A stretch of 20,906 bases of DNA from a virus, in the IMG/VR virus record IMGVR_UViG_3300044700_000788, positions 1-20,906 of that record; one strand, given 5' to 3'. The notes beneath the pieces were generated by a model. It made no database searches and was not told the DNA's origin. It was given only the letters and a program-made list of their open reading frames with translations. A program made the translations under genes and the position numbers. Positions 13,466-20,861 of this stretch are shown here, in pieces (within the stretch, counting starts at the first letter, position 1; each line of letters starts with the position of its first letter).

Positions 13466-13643
13466 GATGTTCTAAAATATATTCAACTATTGTCTGTTTA
13501 ACTGCAAGAGGCTTTTTTAAATATAGCACCTCATTTAATTTAAGAACCATTGTGCCTCCAATGATTGACCTGCACTCTTCGTACATCTCTTTACGATGGT
13601 CCTCAAATGCTTTTTTAACTGACACGATTGGCTTTGTTTTCAA
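13455..13643 (-). CDS. Small hypothetical protein
   Basis: This protein has 62 residues and is basic, with a helical N-terminus (KKAFEDHRKEMYEECRSIIGG) and a C-terminal helix (KQTIVEYILEHHDY). It starts inside the end of the upstream gene (29-base overlap) if ATG 13643 is used. An internal ATG at residue 20 would remove the overlap. Its end overlaps the next start by 11 bases. I do not recognise the family. Confidence 0.5.
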   Translation of the reverse strand: MKTKPIVSVKKAFEDHRKEMYEECRSIIGGTMVLKLNEVLYLKKPLAVKQTIVEYILEHHDY

Positions 13644-13878
13644 TTCCGTATGGTATTAAATTCCTAGGTGCGTGAATTTTAAATCCGCTAGGCTTATGGG
13701 TAAGTCCAACGTACTTACTGTTCAATGCGGAGTCTACCTCAAATTGCTTTGGGTAGTTGTTCAGTAGGTCTGCAAGTATGGTGTTTTTAGTTCCATAGTC
13801 CCGTTTGTCGGACATCTGCTTTGCCTCTATCAGCTTTTTAAGTTGCATCGACTTTGCGATCTTGCTTAGACCTAGCAT
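13615..13878 (-). CDS. Small hypothetical protein
   Basis: This protein has 87 residues. It has a basic helical N-terminus (KIAKSMQLKKLIEAKQMSDK) and a C-terminal part with GLTHKPSGFKIHAPRNLIP, which looks like a folded beta segment. I do not recognise the family. It starts 1 base after the stop of the 47-residue gene upstream and overlaps the next gene by 29 bases, so it lies in a compact minus-strand operon. Confidence 0.55.
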   Translation of the reverse strand: MLGLSKIAKSMQLKKLIEAKQMSDKRDYGTKNTILADLLNNYPKQFEVDSALNSKYVGLTHKPSGFKIHAPRNLIPYGIENKANRVS

Positions 13879-13879
13879 A

Positions 13880-14023
13880 TTATTTAAGGTTAAAAGCCTT
13901 TTTTAAAGCAGAGGTATATTTGAACACCTGCCTAGTTTGCTTTTGAACTTCCTTAACAATCTGTGGTGAGATTAAAGGAAGCTGGGTTTTGTCTGGTATA
14001 ATTTTAACTCTATGTATCTTCAT
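13880..14023 (-). CDS. 47-residue basic hypothetical protein
   Basis: The frame from ATG 14023 to TAA 13880-13882 encodes 47 residues, starting MKIHRVKIIPDKTQLPLISP and ending SALKKAFNLK, with many lysines. It directly follows an extended -10 promoter and is followed after 1 base by the next start, so it looks like the first gene of the 12857-14023 operon. Nothing in it identifies a family. Confidence 0.5.
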   Translation of the reverse strand: MKIHRVKIIPDKTQLPLISPQIVKEVQKQTRQVFKYTSALKKAFNLK

Positions 14024-14046
14024 ACTAAAAGATTGGTTATCAATAT

Positions 14047-14055
14047 ATTATACCA
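14047..14055 (-). promoter_or_regulatory. Extended -10 promoter (TGGTATAAT)
   Basis: On the minus strand TGGTATAAT places TATAAT at 14052-14047, 23 bases upstream of the 14023 start. The 9-mer is identical to that upstream of the 8366 gene. No clear -35 box was seen. Confidence 0.55.
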
Positions 14056-14093
14056 TTAAATAATATTAGAAAATATATCGTGCTCTTCCATCA

Positions 14094-15476
14094 TTAGAAC
14101 GTGGTCAATGCAGCGCGCTTCCAGATGTTTGCAGCTGTGCAGACGTACAGCCAGTTGTTGGTGTTATCCACGGCAACTTGCCCCACAAGGCCAGTGGAAG
14201 TTGAAGTAGCCGGGATGGCAACGTGCGTTGTGTTGGTTGTGCGAACTCCTGCTGCGGTCGTCAGATACATCTGGTCGCCAAACCACTCAACAGCATGCGC
14301 CTGCGGGGTGGTCATCAATCCGCTACCCAAAGAAAAAGAAAATGGGTTTCTATTTGCCGTAGCTTGGTTTGAGCGAAAGATTTGCGGACCGGTAAACGTG
14401 TTACTGCTAATAAGCGCGGGTTTTTCGCGGTAATTGATTTGAACCGCAGTAATTAACGTAGTTCCAACTGTAATTTCAGTTGTTCCCAAAGGCCCAAAAA
14501 ATGCCATCACAAAACCGCCTTGGGTAGAGCCAAACCGAGTCATGTACATCGTATTTTTTACAACGCCAGTGTACCAAGATGGGCGAGTGAAAACAGCTTG
14601 CACACCTACAGCGCCCACAGTTGTGACTTCCCAGAATCCATTTTGCGTTGTTGTGGTTTGCAGTGCAAACGCAATAATGTCGCCCAGTACTGGAGTGTAA
14701 CCGTCTGCCGCAAACACCCCTGTAGCCGTCACAGTAAACGTGTTTGGAGACACGTTAGTGTTCATTGTACCGACAACGTTCGCAGTGGTCTGCGCCTCGA
14801 CCATCCGCATCCCAATACTCAGATTCGAGATCGCAGCTTGGGCACCTGTTGCTGCAGTTCCTCCGTTTGTTAAACCTATAACATCAGCAGTACCAAATGC
14901 TCCAATGGCTGCGGGAGTAAGTCCAGCTATTTTACTTAAACTAATAGCAGCATTTGTAGCAATATCTGCATTAACAACAAGTGAAGCTGGGGTTTTAAAG
15001 AGGCCGTTTTCTACTTTTACAACACCTGTGCCGCTTACGCTGGGCCCGACTGAGCCTGTTGCCCCCGTTTCACCTGTAACTGCAATTCCGAACGAAATAA
15101 CATCATCATCAGACAGAGTGTTAAACTGCGTAACTAGGGACACGTGAAAAATGACATGACCATCGAACTCATCTTCAACCTGCGAAAAACTATAGGTTGC
15201 AAAGTTGTTAGGCTGGGTCTGTGATGTTAAAGTTAAATGTCCCCTCTCAAGAGACAAGAAAAGAAGACCAACGTTGCTCAAATCAATCGACTGCTTGCTA
15301 ACCAACAAATGCGTTGCGTCGAACGGACCGGTGCCGCCAGCAAAACGAATTTCTCCCTGCGAGGGCTGAGTTTCTAAACTTTGTGTACCAGACAAATCAA
15401 GTCGATAAAGGAAAGTCAGCGCCGCGTCAAGTCCACTGACGCCGCCAGAAGAGTTTGTAGGATTAAATATTCTCAT
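14094..15476 (-). CDS. Tail fibre / receptor-binding protein
   Basis: This protein has 460 residues. The N-terminal part (1-130) is beta-rich. A short collagen-like stretch, TGETGATGSVGPS, lies near 133-147, followed by the common fibre segment NADIATNAAISLSKIAGLT and TNGGTAATGAQAAI (about 165-215). The C-terminal half is a long beta-rich region and ends GLVGQVAVDNTNNWLYVCTA...WKRAALTTF, a terminal motif seen in many phage fibres. There is no intramolecular chaperone or enzyme motif. Base composition is uneven: sample lines near 14100-14340, 14701 and 15301 count about 52-57% G+C, while lines near 14881-15000 count about 35-43%. That suggests mosaic origin. It follows the decoration-like gene by 2 bases on the same strand. 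Confidence 0.82.
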   Translation of the reverse strand: MRIFNPTNSSGGVSGLDAALTFLYRLDLSGTQSLETQPSQGEIRFAGGTGPFDATHLLVSKQSIDLSNVGLLFLSLERGHLTLTSQTQPNNFATYSFSQVEDEFDGHVIFHVSLVTQFNTLSDDDVISFGIAVTGETGATGSVGPSVSGTGVVKVENGLFKTPASLVVNADIATNAAISLSKIAGLTPAAIGAFGTADVIGLTNGGTAATGAQAAISNLSIGMRMVEAQTTANVVGTMNTNVSPNTFTVTATGVFAADGYTPVLGDIIAFALQTTTTQNGFWEVTTVGAVGVQAVFTRPSWYTGVVKNTMYMTRFGSTQGGFVMAFFGPLGTTEITVGTTLITAVQINYREKPALISSNTFTGPQIFRSNQATANRNPFSFSLGSGLMTTPQAHAVEWFGDQMYLTTAAGVRTTNTTHVAIPATSTSTGLVGQVAVDNTNNWLYVCTAANIWKRAALTTF

Positions 15477-15478
15477 AA

Positions 15479-15976
15479 TTACGCCTCAAATGCTGTAAAC
15501 TTTTTACCAGTAGTAGCACAGATAACCTTGATCTCTTCCACAGGAACAAAAGAGTCGCACGTAAGAGTGCCTCCGTTTTTAGCAAGTAGTAAACCTAAGC
15601 CTACTTCAGGAGTATAACCTACACCTACATACATATCAGTGTCAGATATGTTTTGGAGCATGAAATATCTTCTATTGTCGTTAGCTGCACTCACAACTTG
15701 AGCTGTGCCTCCAGCTGTGATCGTACCACTCTGGTTGTCTACTGGCCCTGCACCTATTTTAATAGGATCAATTGCTCCTGTATGTGTAATACCGCAAGCA
15801 AGGTAAGCTTCTGTATCTGGTGCAAGGTCATCAACGTCTACAATGCGCTCGACCCAGTTTTCCCCTTCAGCAGAATAATACTTACCCTCATCTGAGGCAA
15901 AATAATACGAGTTGGGAACGCTTAATGGGTTAGGTCTGTCAGCTAAAAGACCAGAGTGGGTAATTTTTCTAGGCAT
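15479..15976 (-). CDS. Small fibre/decoration-like structural protein
   Basis: This protein has 165 residues. The N-terminus, THSGLLADRPNPLSVPNSYYF followed by ASDEGKYYSAEGENW, resembles the fibre segment that links to trailing-value domains. The C-terminal half, GTITAGGTAQVVSAANDNRR, then YFMLQNISDTDMYVGVG, then ATTGKKFTAFEA, is a beta-sandwich-like module found in many phage head or tail proteins (pattern GGTAQ...ANxNRR...QNxS...G...ATTG..FTA.E). It probably attaches to or decorates the virion. It is separated from the fibre gene by 2 bases and has a candidate promoter upstream. Confidence 0.75.
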   Translation of the reverse strand: MPRKITHSGLLADRPNPLSVPNSYYFASDEGKYYSAEGENWVERIVDVDDLAPDTEAYLACGITHTGAIDPIKIGAGPVDNQSGTITAGGTAQVVSAANDNRRYFMLQNISDTDMYVGVGYTPEVGLGLLLAKNGGTLTCDSFVPVEEIKVICATTGKKFTAFEA

Positions 15977-16000
15977 AGTCGTATACGGTTATTTTCTCTG

Positions 16001-16029
16001 ATTATATCAGAAACAGATAAAGCTGTCTC
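16001..16029 (-). promoter_or_regulatory. Sigma70-like promoter and hairpin upstream of the fibre genes
   Basis: On minus, GAGACA (16029-16024) and TATAAT (16006-16001) are separated by 17 bases, a sound -35/-10 layout upstream of the 15976 start. The same bases form a GAAACAG/CTGTCTC hairpin (16010-16029) that may help end the methyltransferase transcript, and the -10 lies within TCTGATATAATCAGA. Confidence 0.5.
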
Positions 16030-16033
16030 TTAG

Positions 16034-16591
16034 TTATTTTTTCTTCTCAAACCATTTACCTGGAGGAGGTATAGTATAACCCTGCAGCTCTAGGCTCTCG
16101 TTAATTGCTCTATTCACCCCAGGCCAGCCGCCATCTACGTCATGCCCTGAAAAAATGCCTCCAGTCTTTATTTTAGGATACCAGGCAACAATATCCTTTT
16201 TAACGTCCCCATAGTGATGACTAGCATCTAAAAACAAAAAATCAATAGACTCGTTTTCAAACGTTTCTGCTGCAGCCAAAGAGTCTAATCTCAATGGTGT
16301 GATTAAATCCCCCAAAGGTGAGATGTTTTTTAAGAAAGTGGTGTAGAGTTCATCTCGTTTCACTATATCATGATTCTGATGTTCAGAACTCCCTAGCCAA
16401 GTATCCACAGCATATACTTTAGGCCGCTTGTTGTTATTAACTAACTCTACGCCAAGATAGCAAATAGACCTACCCACCCAAGATCCAACCTCGACAATAA
16501 TTGAATCGTTGCTGCATTCTCTAGCAAACCGATCGTACAGTTGGCTATAATTAAACCAATCTTCTCCTAGCGTGTTATAGTAATGTTGCAT
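16034..16591 (-). CDS. Class I SAM-dependent methyltransferase
   Basis: This protein has 185 residues. Motif I is VEVGSWVGRS (33-42), the acidic ribose-binding residue is Asp63 in YAVDTW, and a later motif reads FLFLDASHHYGDV (118-130), the pattern of the Methyltransf_24 group. GGIFSGHDVDG (144-154) follows. The substrate cannot be read from sequence. The gene is the last of the sugar cassette (2-base gap to the preceding gene), so methylation of a sugar or a glycosylated product is the natural inference. Confidence 0.85.
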   Translation of the reverse strand: MQHYYNTLGEDWFNYSQLYDRFARECSNDSIIVEVGSWVGRSICYLGVELVNNNKRPKVYAVDTWLGSSEHQNHDIVKRDELYTTFLKNISPLGDLITPLRLDSLAAAETFENESIDFLFLDASHHYGDVKKDIVAWYPKIKTGGIFSGHDVDGGWPGVNRAINESLELQGYTIPPPGKWFEKKK

Positions 16592-16593
16592 AA

Positions 16594-17238
16594 TTAAAAA
16601 AGGTCTACGTGGCTATAGCAAGACCATCTGGCAGTGACGCCAATATTGCCTACTATACTGATGTGAGGTGTGACTGAAAGATACTTATGAAAAACTTGCT
16701 CAGCAGGAGCTGGGTCGTTGCTTGCTATTAAATAGCCGCAAATTTCTTTAAGCTTTGAGATGCTGTCTTTGTTGAACTTGTACAGGAAGGTGTGTATCGA
16801 AGGACCGGAGTAGTGGTTTGTTTTTTTAACTGTTATGCTTTTGTTATCCCATAGAGAATAGTCAAAGTCGTTATTTAAAAGATAGCGTCCTGTAAGCTTG
16901 AATACGTTCTGATACTCCCATTTTTCTATAATATCTAGCATAGCTAGAAGCATCCTCGCCTCAGCTACACCCTTGTTAGGGTTTTTCCTAATTTCTTCGT
17001 TAGGGTACAAGTTTAAAAACACATCTGCTTTTGTACTTAGATCATACAGCATCTTAGAAACAGGACTGCATTCTACTATAGCTATGTCAGTGTCAGGTAT
17101 ATATTTTTTAACTGACTCTAGCGTCTCGAGAGTCTGGACGTACCTCTCGCCTTTAGAGTATACGCTTCTTTTGTCTGTGTAACTCAACGGCGCGTTGGAC
17201 GGCTCTATTACAGATGTAATAATTACGCAGTTTTTCAT
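16594..17238 (-). CDS. Putative sugar-modifying protein, possibly glycosyltransferase-like
   Basis: This protein has 214 residues. The N-terminus, CVIITSVIEPSN, looks like the first strand of a nucleotide-sugar-binding fold. Later, NVFKLTGRYLLNNDFDY resembles the FKI/LTGRY motif of uncharacterised virus and bacterial glycosyltransferase-like proteins. No clear DxD motif is present. Its ATG overlaps the stop of the GT-D-like gene by 4 bases and it lies 2 bases before the methyltransferase gene, so it belongs to the cassette. I call the class with low confidence. Confidence 0.6.
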   Translation of the reverse strand: MKNCVIITSVIEPSNAPLSYTDKRSVYSKGERYVQTLETLESVKKYIPDTDIAIVECSPVSKMLYDLSTKADVFLNLYPNEEIRKNPNKGVAEARMLLAMLDIIEKWEYQNVFKLTGRYLLNNDFDYSLWDNKSITVKKTNHYSGPSIHTFLYKFNKDSISKLKEICGYLIASNDPAPAEQVFHKYLSVTPHISIVGNIGVTARWSCYSHVDLF

Positions 17239-17999
17239 AAATGCCTCCCGAATGTTTCTGCTGCAGCTAGATAAACACTATCGAATATAGGGTTATCCCA
17301 ATCGCTAGGAAGAATGTCCGCTAGATCTTGCATGTACGCATCATAATCTCTCTCCCAACCTCTAGATGTTTTTTTAGTACATATCTTGTCCAGTGCTGAT
17401 CCAAAATCTAGATAGATGTTATTTGGAAACTGTTTACTTAAATCTGCAATTAATACTTTAGCTCCCATACCTGCGCTGGTCATAATTATATTCGGCCTAC
17501 TACTAGTTATGGCTTTTACGGTATTTTCCAGTACCTTAGAGTATAGCTCAGTATCAAACCAATTGTTAAAAGGCACATGCACCATGTGGTTAATATCCAG
17601 CAAATGCTTTGCTTTAATTAACAGCGGATTGCATACGTATATTTTATTTAAACTACTTTTTTTAACAGCCTTTAATAGCTCTATCTTGTCTTGCGTATCT
17701 TTATTGCACGGAAGCACTGTATGATAATCCACCCAATTTACTTGCTTTGTGCACAGACTCTGCCAGAACGCTTGAATTTTCCCATCAGGCCATTGCCCAA
17801 TGTACGCATTGCTGGAGTCATCCACCATATGCCTGATAGAGTTTATCAAGCCATGCTTGAGGGTCGGAGTATATCTATCTCCGTCACAGTTCGTGCCTGC
17901 ACTCCCCGATGCGGCAAGATATTCACCATCACCGTATTTTGAAAAAGATACAGGTGTAGTGTTTTCGATACAGTCTATTAGATATTGGGTTGTATTCAT
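17235..17999 (-). CDS. GT-D fold (DUF1792-like) glycosyltransferase candidate
   Basis: This protein has 254 residues. The N-terminal motif SFSKYGDGEYLAASG (18-32) carries the Asp-x-Glu triplet (Asp24-Gly-Glu26) that binds the metal in GT-D glycosyltransferases of the DUF1792 type, first described for dGT1 of Streptococcus parasanguinis. The central part, NIIMTSAGMGAKVLIADL, resembles the conserved GxG-K-L segment of that family, and LDFGSALD follows. The C-terminus includes SRGWERDY. It would transfer a hexose to a glycoprotein or glycan. It sits between the GT4 genes and the 17238 gene, with a 4-base overlap to the latter. Confidence 0.65.
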   Translation of the reverse strand: MNTTQYLIDCIENTTPVSFSKYGDGEYLAASGSAGTNCDGDRYTPTLKHGLINSIRHMVDDSSNAYIGQWPDGKIQAFWQSLCTKQVNWVDYHTVLPCNKDTQDKIELLKAVKKSSLNKIYVCNPLLIKAKHLLDINHMVHVPFNNWFDTELYSKVLENTVKAITSSRPNIIMTSAGMGAKVLIADLSKQFPNNIYLDFGSALDKICTKKTSRGWERDYDAYMQDLADILPSDWDNPIFDSVYLAAAETFGRHL

Positions 18000-18000
18000 T

Positions 18001-18885
18001 TTAATAAAATAGCTGAACCCAATCTTTTAAAGTGTGCTTCCAATCATAGGTTGCGGCCGCATAAGCCCTAGATTCTAAGCACTTTTTCCAATACCTTTCA
18101 TGGTCTTTGTAATTCATAATAGCATTTATTGCGTCTGTAACAAATTGCTCGTCACTCATACCGCACACTACTCCGGCTTGCGCATTAAAATAGCCCACCT
18201 CAGTGGAAATAACTAACCTGCTAGCAGCAGCAGCCTCCATAGCGGGAAGACCTGCAGTCTCTTCGCTTGATGCCACTAACAGGGCATCTATACTTTTATA
18301 ATAACCAGGCATGCTCATATGCGACATTTTTGAAGACGGGCAAACCAAGCGCAGTCCTGTTTGTTTGGCCACATCCTCTATAAGATGCGCCCGCTTACAA
18401 TCTTTACCGTCTTTTAGCAAATGCTGCTTAGCTCCTGCATATCCTAACGTTTTTAATTCTTTGGCTGGGGCAGAATAAAAATAATCTGCATCTACCCCAA
18501 CTTTAACTAATAAAGGTTTTCGCTTAATCCCCAGGGTTTCACACAGCACTGACAGATCTTGATTAATTACAGCAAACTTAAAAACATTTTCAAAAACTTC
18601 TGTACCATATTGCGCTACAATTCGCTGCAGGCTTTCTGAACCATGAACCACAACCACCAATCTATCAACAGGAACTCCTCTACGCATTAAATAAGGAACG
18701 CTCTCAGGTGTGGTTGAAAAATAATTATGTCCCTCAACCATGTACAAAAACTCAGCGTCTGTATATTGCTGCTCCCAACTGAGTATGTCCGCATTTATAT
18801 CGTACTTAAATAATCTTTTACATAGTGCTCTATGTATAGCTCCAAAGGCCCAATTATTTTCCGTAAAAAACAATACATTAATCAT
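18001..18885 (-). CDS. GT4-type glycosyltransferase
   Basis: This is a 294-residue protein from ATG 18885 (MINVLFFTENNWAFGAIHRA). A longer frame starts at 18951, but ATG 18885 overlaps the TGA of the upstream gene by 4 bases (ATGA), which fits the cassette. The C-terminal Rossmann domain holds the GT4 E-x7-E motif, ETAGLPAME (Glu209, Glu217), after YYKSIDALLVASS. The N-terminal domain has VVVVHGSES and a KVGVDADYF segment, typical of GT-B enzymes. It retains the anomeric configuration in its family. Donor and acceptor are unknown. Confidence 0.85.
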   Translation of the reverse strand: MINVLFFTENNWAFGAIHRALCKRLFKYDINADILSWEQQYTDAEFLYMVEGHNYFSTTPESVPYLMRRGVPVDRLVVVVHGSESLQRIVAQYGTEVFENVFKFAVINQDLSVLCETLGIKRKPLLVKVGVDADYFYSAPAKELKTLGYAGAKQHLLKDGKDCKRAHLIEDVAKQTGLRLVCPSSKMSHMSMPGYYKSIDALLVASSEETAGLPAMEAAAASRLVISTEVGYFNAQAGVVCGMSDEQFVTDAINAIMNYKDHERYWKKCLESRAYAAATYDWKHTLKDWVQLFY

Positions 18886-20033
18886 ACGTACAAAGCCCTG
18901 TAATTCAATCCTTGACCAGTCTTCAGTGGGCGGTTGTGGTCTTCGTACCAACCCTTACCGCCAAACACATCTTTAAAGTCATCGAAGGCTCGATCAAACT
19001 TAGGTTTAACATTTTCAAGACTAAAGTTGTCTCTAGCAAATTGAATCATCTTATCCCTGTCAATAGTATCAACAAGCCTGATAGCTCTAAGAATATCGCC
19101 CATAGTATTGCACCTAAATCCGTTTAAGCCATCTACACAATACTCAGTCATTGCGCCCATATCGCTTAGAATAGGTACACAACCGCTAAGCATCATCTCT
19201 ACAGCTGTACCACCGAACGGCTCCCAATAAATACTGAGCAAGAAGCCGAACTTAGCCTTACCCATCAATTCTTTTCTTTTCTCAATATCAGCATAGCCGA
19301 CAAATTCAACATGGTCATGCCATTCTTTAAGCCCTACCCCCTCAGGCCCACCTTGACCAGCAATCTTCAGTTTAATACCCATACGCTTACAAGCGTCAAT
19401 GGCGATATCTAGCCCCTTGTTGCCCCCAATACGCCCAATATACAAAGCGTAGTCTTCACGCTCCATAGTGGTGCCAAAATTTCTGAGATCGAAATAATTT
19501 GGAACAACGCGCCAATACCATTCAGGATAGCATCTGGCTACTCCATTAGTACCTACAAATGCTGCTCTCAACGGATGCGATTCATAGCACCTAAACTTTG
19601 CGAAAGCTCCTCCAGAACCAATACCAGGCTCAACAACAATTAGATCACCATCTACATTAGCGTCATTACATGCCTGGGCTGTACCTCCCCAGAAGGCTAG
19701 TACAAGATCCCCTTTTTGCTTACGCTCAATAATAGCTTTTGCCGACCATGAATTAAAAACTGTATGCGCTAGATCTCCTGAATCGTGTTTGAACTGGTTT
19801 TTACGCCAATCATAATTACCGTAAGTTTGCTGGAGAATATCGTTATTTGTTACATTAACATGCTCATGTGCAGATGTTAATGAATCAGGATGACCGTAAT
19901 GAATTGTTTTATAGTTAGGGTCGTCCTTGTACATCTCCAAGAACTTAAGTACTTTCTGCGTGAAAGCACAGGCTGAATAATCTGGGTGAGTTACGGTGTG
20001 CGGAACACCTAAACAATGTAAGTTAGTAGGCAT
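18882..20033 (-). CDS. GT4-type glycosyltransferase
   Basis: This protein has 383 residues. The N-terminal domain begins LHCLGVPHTVTHPDYSACAF. The linker VVPNYFDLRNF and YIGRIGGNKGLDIAIDACK mark the second Rossmann domain, and EPFGGTAVE (Glu271, Glu279) is the E-x7-E donor-binding motif of GT4. The C-terminus closes with the usual helix. The family transfers sugars from nucleotide donors. It is the first gene of the cassette and is coupled to the next by a 4-base overlap. Confidence 0.88.
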   Translation of the reverse strand: MPTNLHCLGVPHTVTHPDYSACAFTQKVLKFLEMYKDDPNYKTIHYGHPDSLTSAHEHVNVTNNDILQQTYGNYDWRKNQFKHDSGDLAHTVFNSWSAKAIIERKQKGDLVLAFWGGTAQACNDANVDGDLIVVEPGIGSGGAFAKFRCYESHPLRAAFVGTNGVARCYPEWYWRVVPNYFDLRNFGTTMEREDYALYIGRIGGNKGLDIAIDACKRMGIKLKIAGQGGPEGVGLKEWHDHVEFVGYADIEKRKELMGKAKFGFLLSIYWEPFGGTAVEMMLSGCVPILSDMGAMTEYCVDGLNGFRCNTMGDILRAIRLVDTIDRDKMIQFARDNFSLENVKPKFDRAFDDFKDVFGGKGWYEDHNRPLKTGQGLNYRALYV

Positions 20034-20045
20034 AGTTCTATGACT

Positions 20046-20098
20046 ATACCTAGCAGCTAAAACAGATCAACTGTTTATTACACTAAATATTTGATCTG
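20046..20098 (-). terminator. Candidate minus-strand terminator and hairpin around a stop codon
   Basis: AAACAG/CTGTTT (20060-20076) is followed on minus by TTTT and AGCTGCTAG (complement of 20050-20058), a weaker version of the tail at 7734, 9017 and 12787. An alternative 8-base stem, CAGATCAA (20063-20070)/TTGATCTG (20091-20098), encloses the stop codon of the upstream gene. Confidence 0.5.
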
Positions 20099-20857
20099 CA
20101 ATTTTTCCAGTGAATCGCACACCCAACTAACACTATCTTGTCTTGTCCAGAGATTTGTTTTGTTTCTGATTCCTCTAACAAAAACATCAGAAAGCTCGCT
20201 GCCGTACATGGGTTCAGGACTACCGTACATCCCGTTATCTAGGCCTAGCTTCCTTGCGTTAGGTAAACCCTCCAGCACACGCATCCAGCATTTACGGAAA
20301 GAATCAGGACTCACAAGCCAGAAGCTCAATAGATCCATATCCAATAGTCTATCTGCAGGCTTAACAACTAGAGATCCGTAGAAGTTATGATTATTCTTGG
20401 ATATGCTGCAGTATTGCGTAATACTCACAGCTCTTCCAGACTGCTCTAAAAGATAGGCAAGAATGGCAGTAATTGCTCCACGCTCAATAATACTTGTTTT
20501 AGAAAAATTATATGGAGTAGTAACATTGTAGCCTATGTTGATAATTCTACGCTCTTCGTCAGGATCAGTAGATACATATGAACCTTTGTTCTGAGCATCC
20601 TGAGGCTCTAGCCAGCATTCAGGAATACCTGCACAAACAAGACCAATATCAAAGAATAGCCCGCTTAGATTTGGATTAAACTCTTTCCAGAACTTCTCAG
20701 GCTCGATATACAACGACAAACTCTGCAATAGGTCATGTATAGCTACCGCTCCGTCAACCCAGCCTGTTCTGGCAGAACTAAGCACATCCATCATGCTGGC
20801 ATGATCTACAAAATCTACAAAATCTTCTGTAGATTCGAATTTGATAGTTGTGTCCAT
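20078..20857 (-). CDS. DUF7192-like phage protein
   Basis: This protein has 259 residues. The N-terminus (FESTEDFVDFVDHA...LSSARTGWVDGAVAI) and the central part (RRIINIGYNVTTPYNF, then ERGAITAILAYLLEQSGRAV) resemble DUF7192 proteins of tailed phages, which have an A-xx-GW-xG motif early and a GAAI-x-ALIDxLE-xxG motif later. Function is unknown. It starts 4 bases after the stop of the partial gene upstream and ends 44 bases before the first glycosyltransferase. The family call is from memory. Confidence 0.7.
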   Translation of the reverse strand: MDTTIKFESTEDFVDFVDHASMMDVLSSARTGWVDGAVAIHDLLQSLSLYIEPEKFWKEFNPNLSGLFFDIGLVCAGIPECWLEPQDAQNKGSYVSTDPDEERRIINIGYNVTTPYNFSKTSIIERGAITAILAYLLEQSGRAVSITQYCSISKNNHNFYGSLVVKPADRLLDMDLLSFWLVSPDSFRKCWMRVLEGLPNARKLGLDNGMYGSPEPMYGSELSDVFVRGIRNKTNLWTRQDSVSWVCDSLEKLQIKYLV

Positions 20858-20861
20858 GCTA

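Noticed and set aside
14740-15147. 135-codon plus-strand frame inside the tail fibre
   Set aside because: It is antisense to the fibre frame and has repetitive Pro/Val/Thr composition caused by that frame.
18886-18951. Upstream extension of the GT4 gene to 18951
   Set aside because: The added residues overlap the upstream gene by 70 bases and do not look like a GT-B start. ATG 18885 gives the usual 4-base ATGA overlap and a normal first strand.
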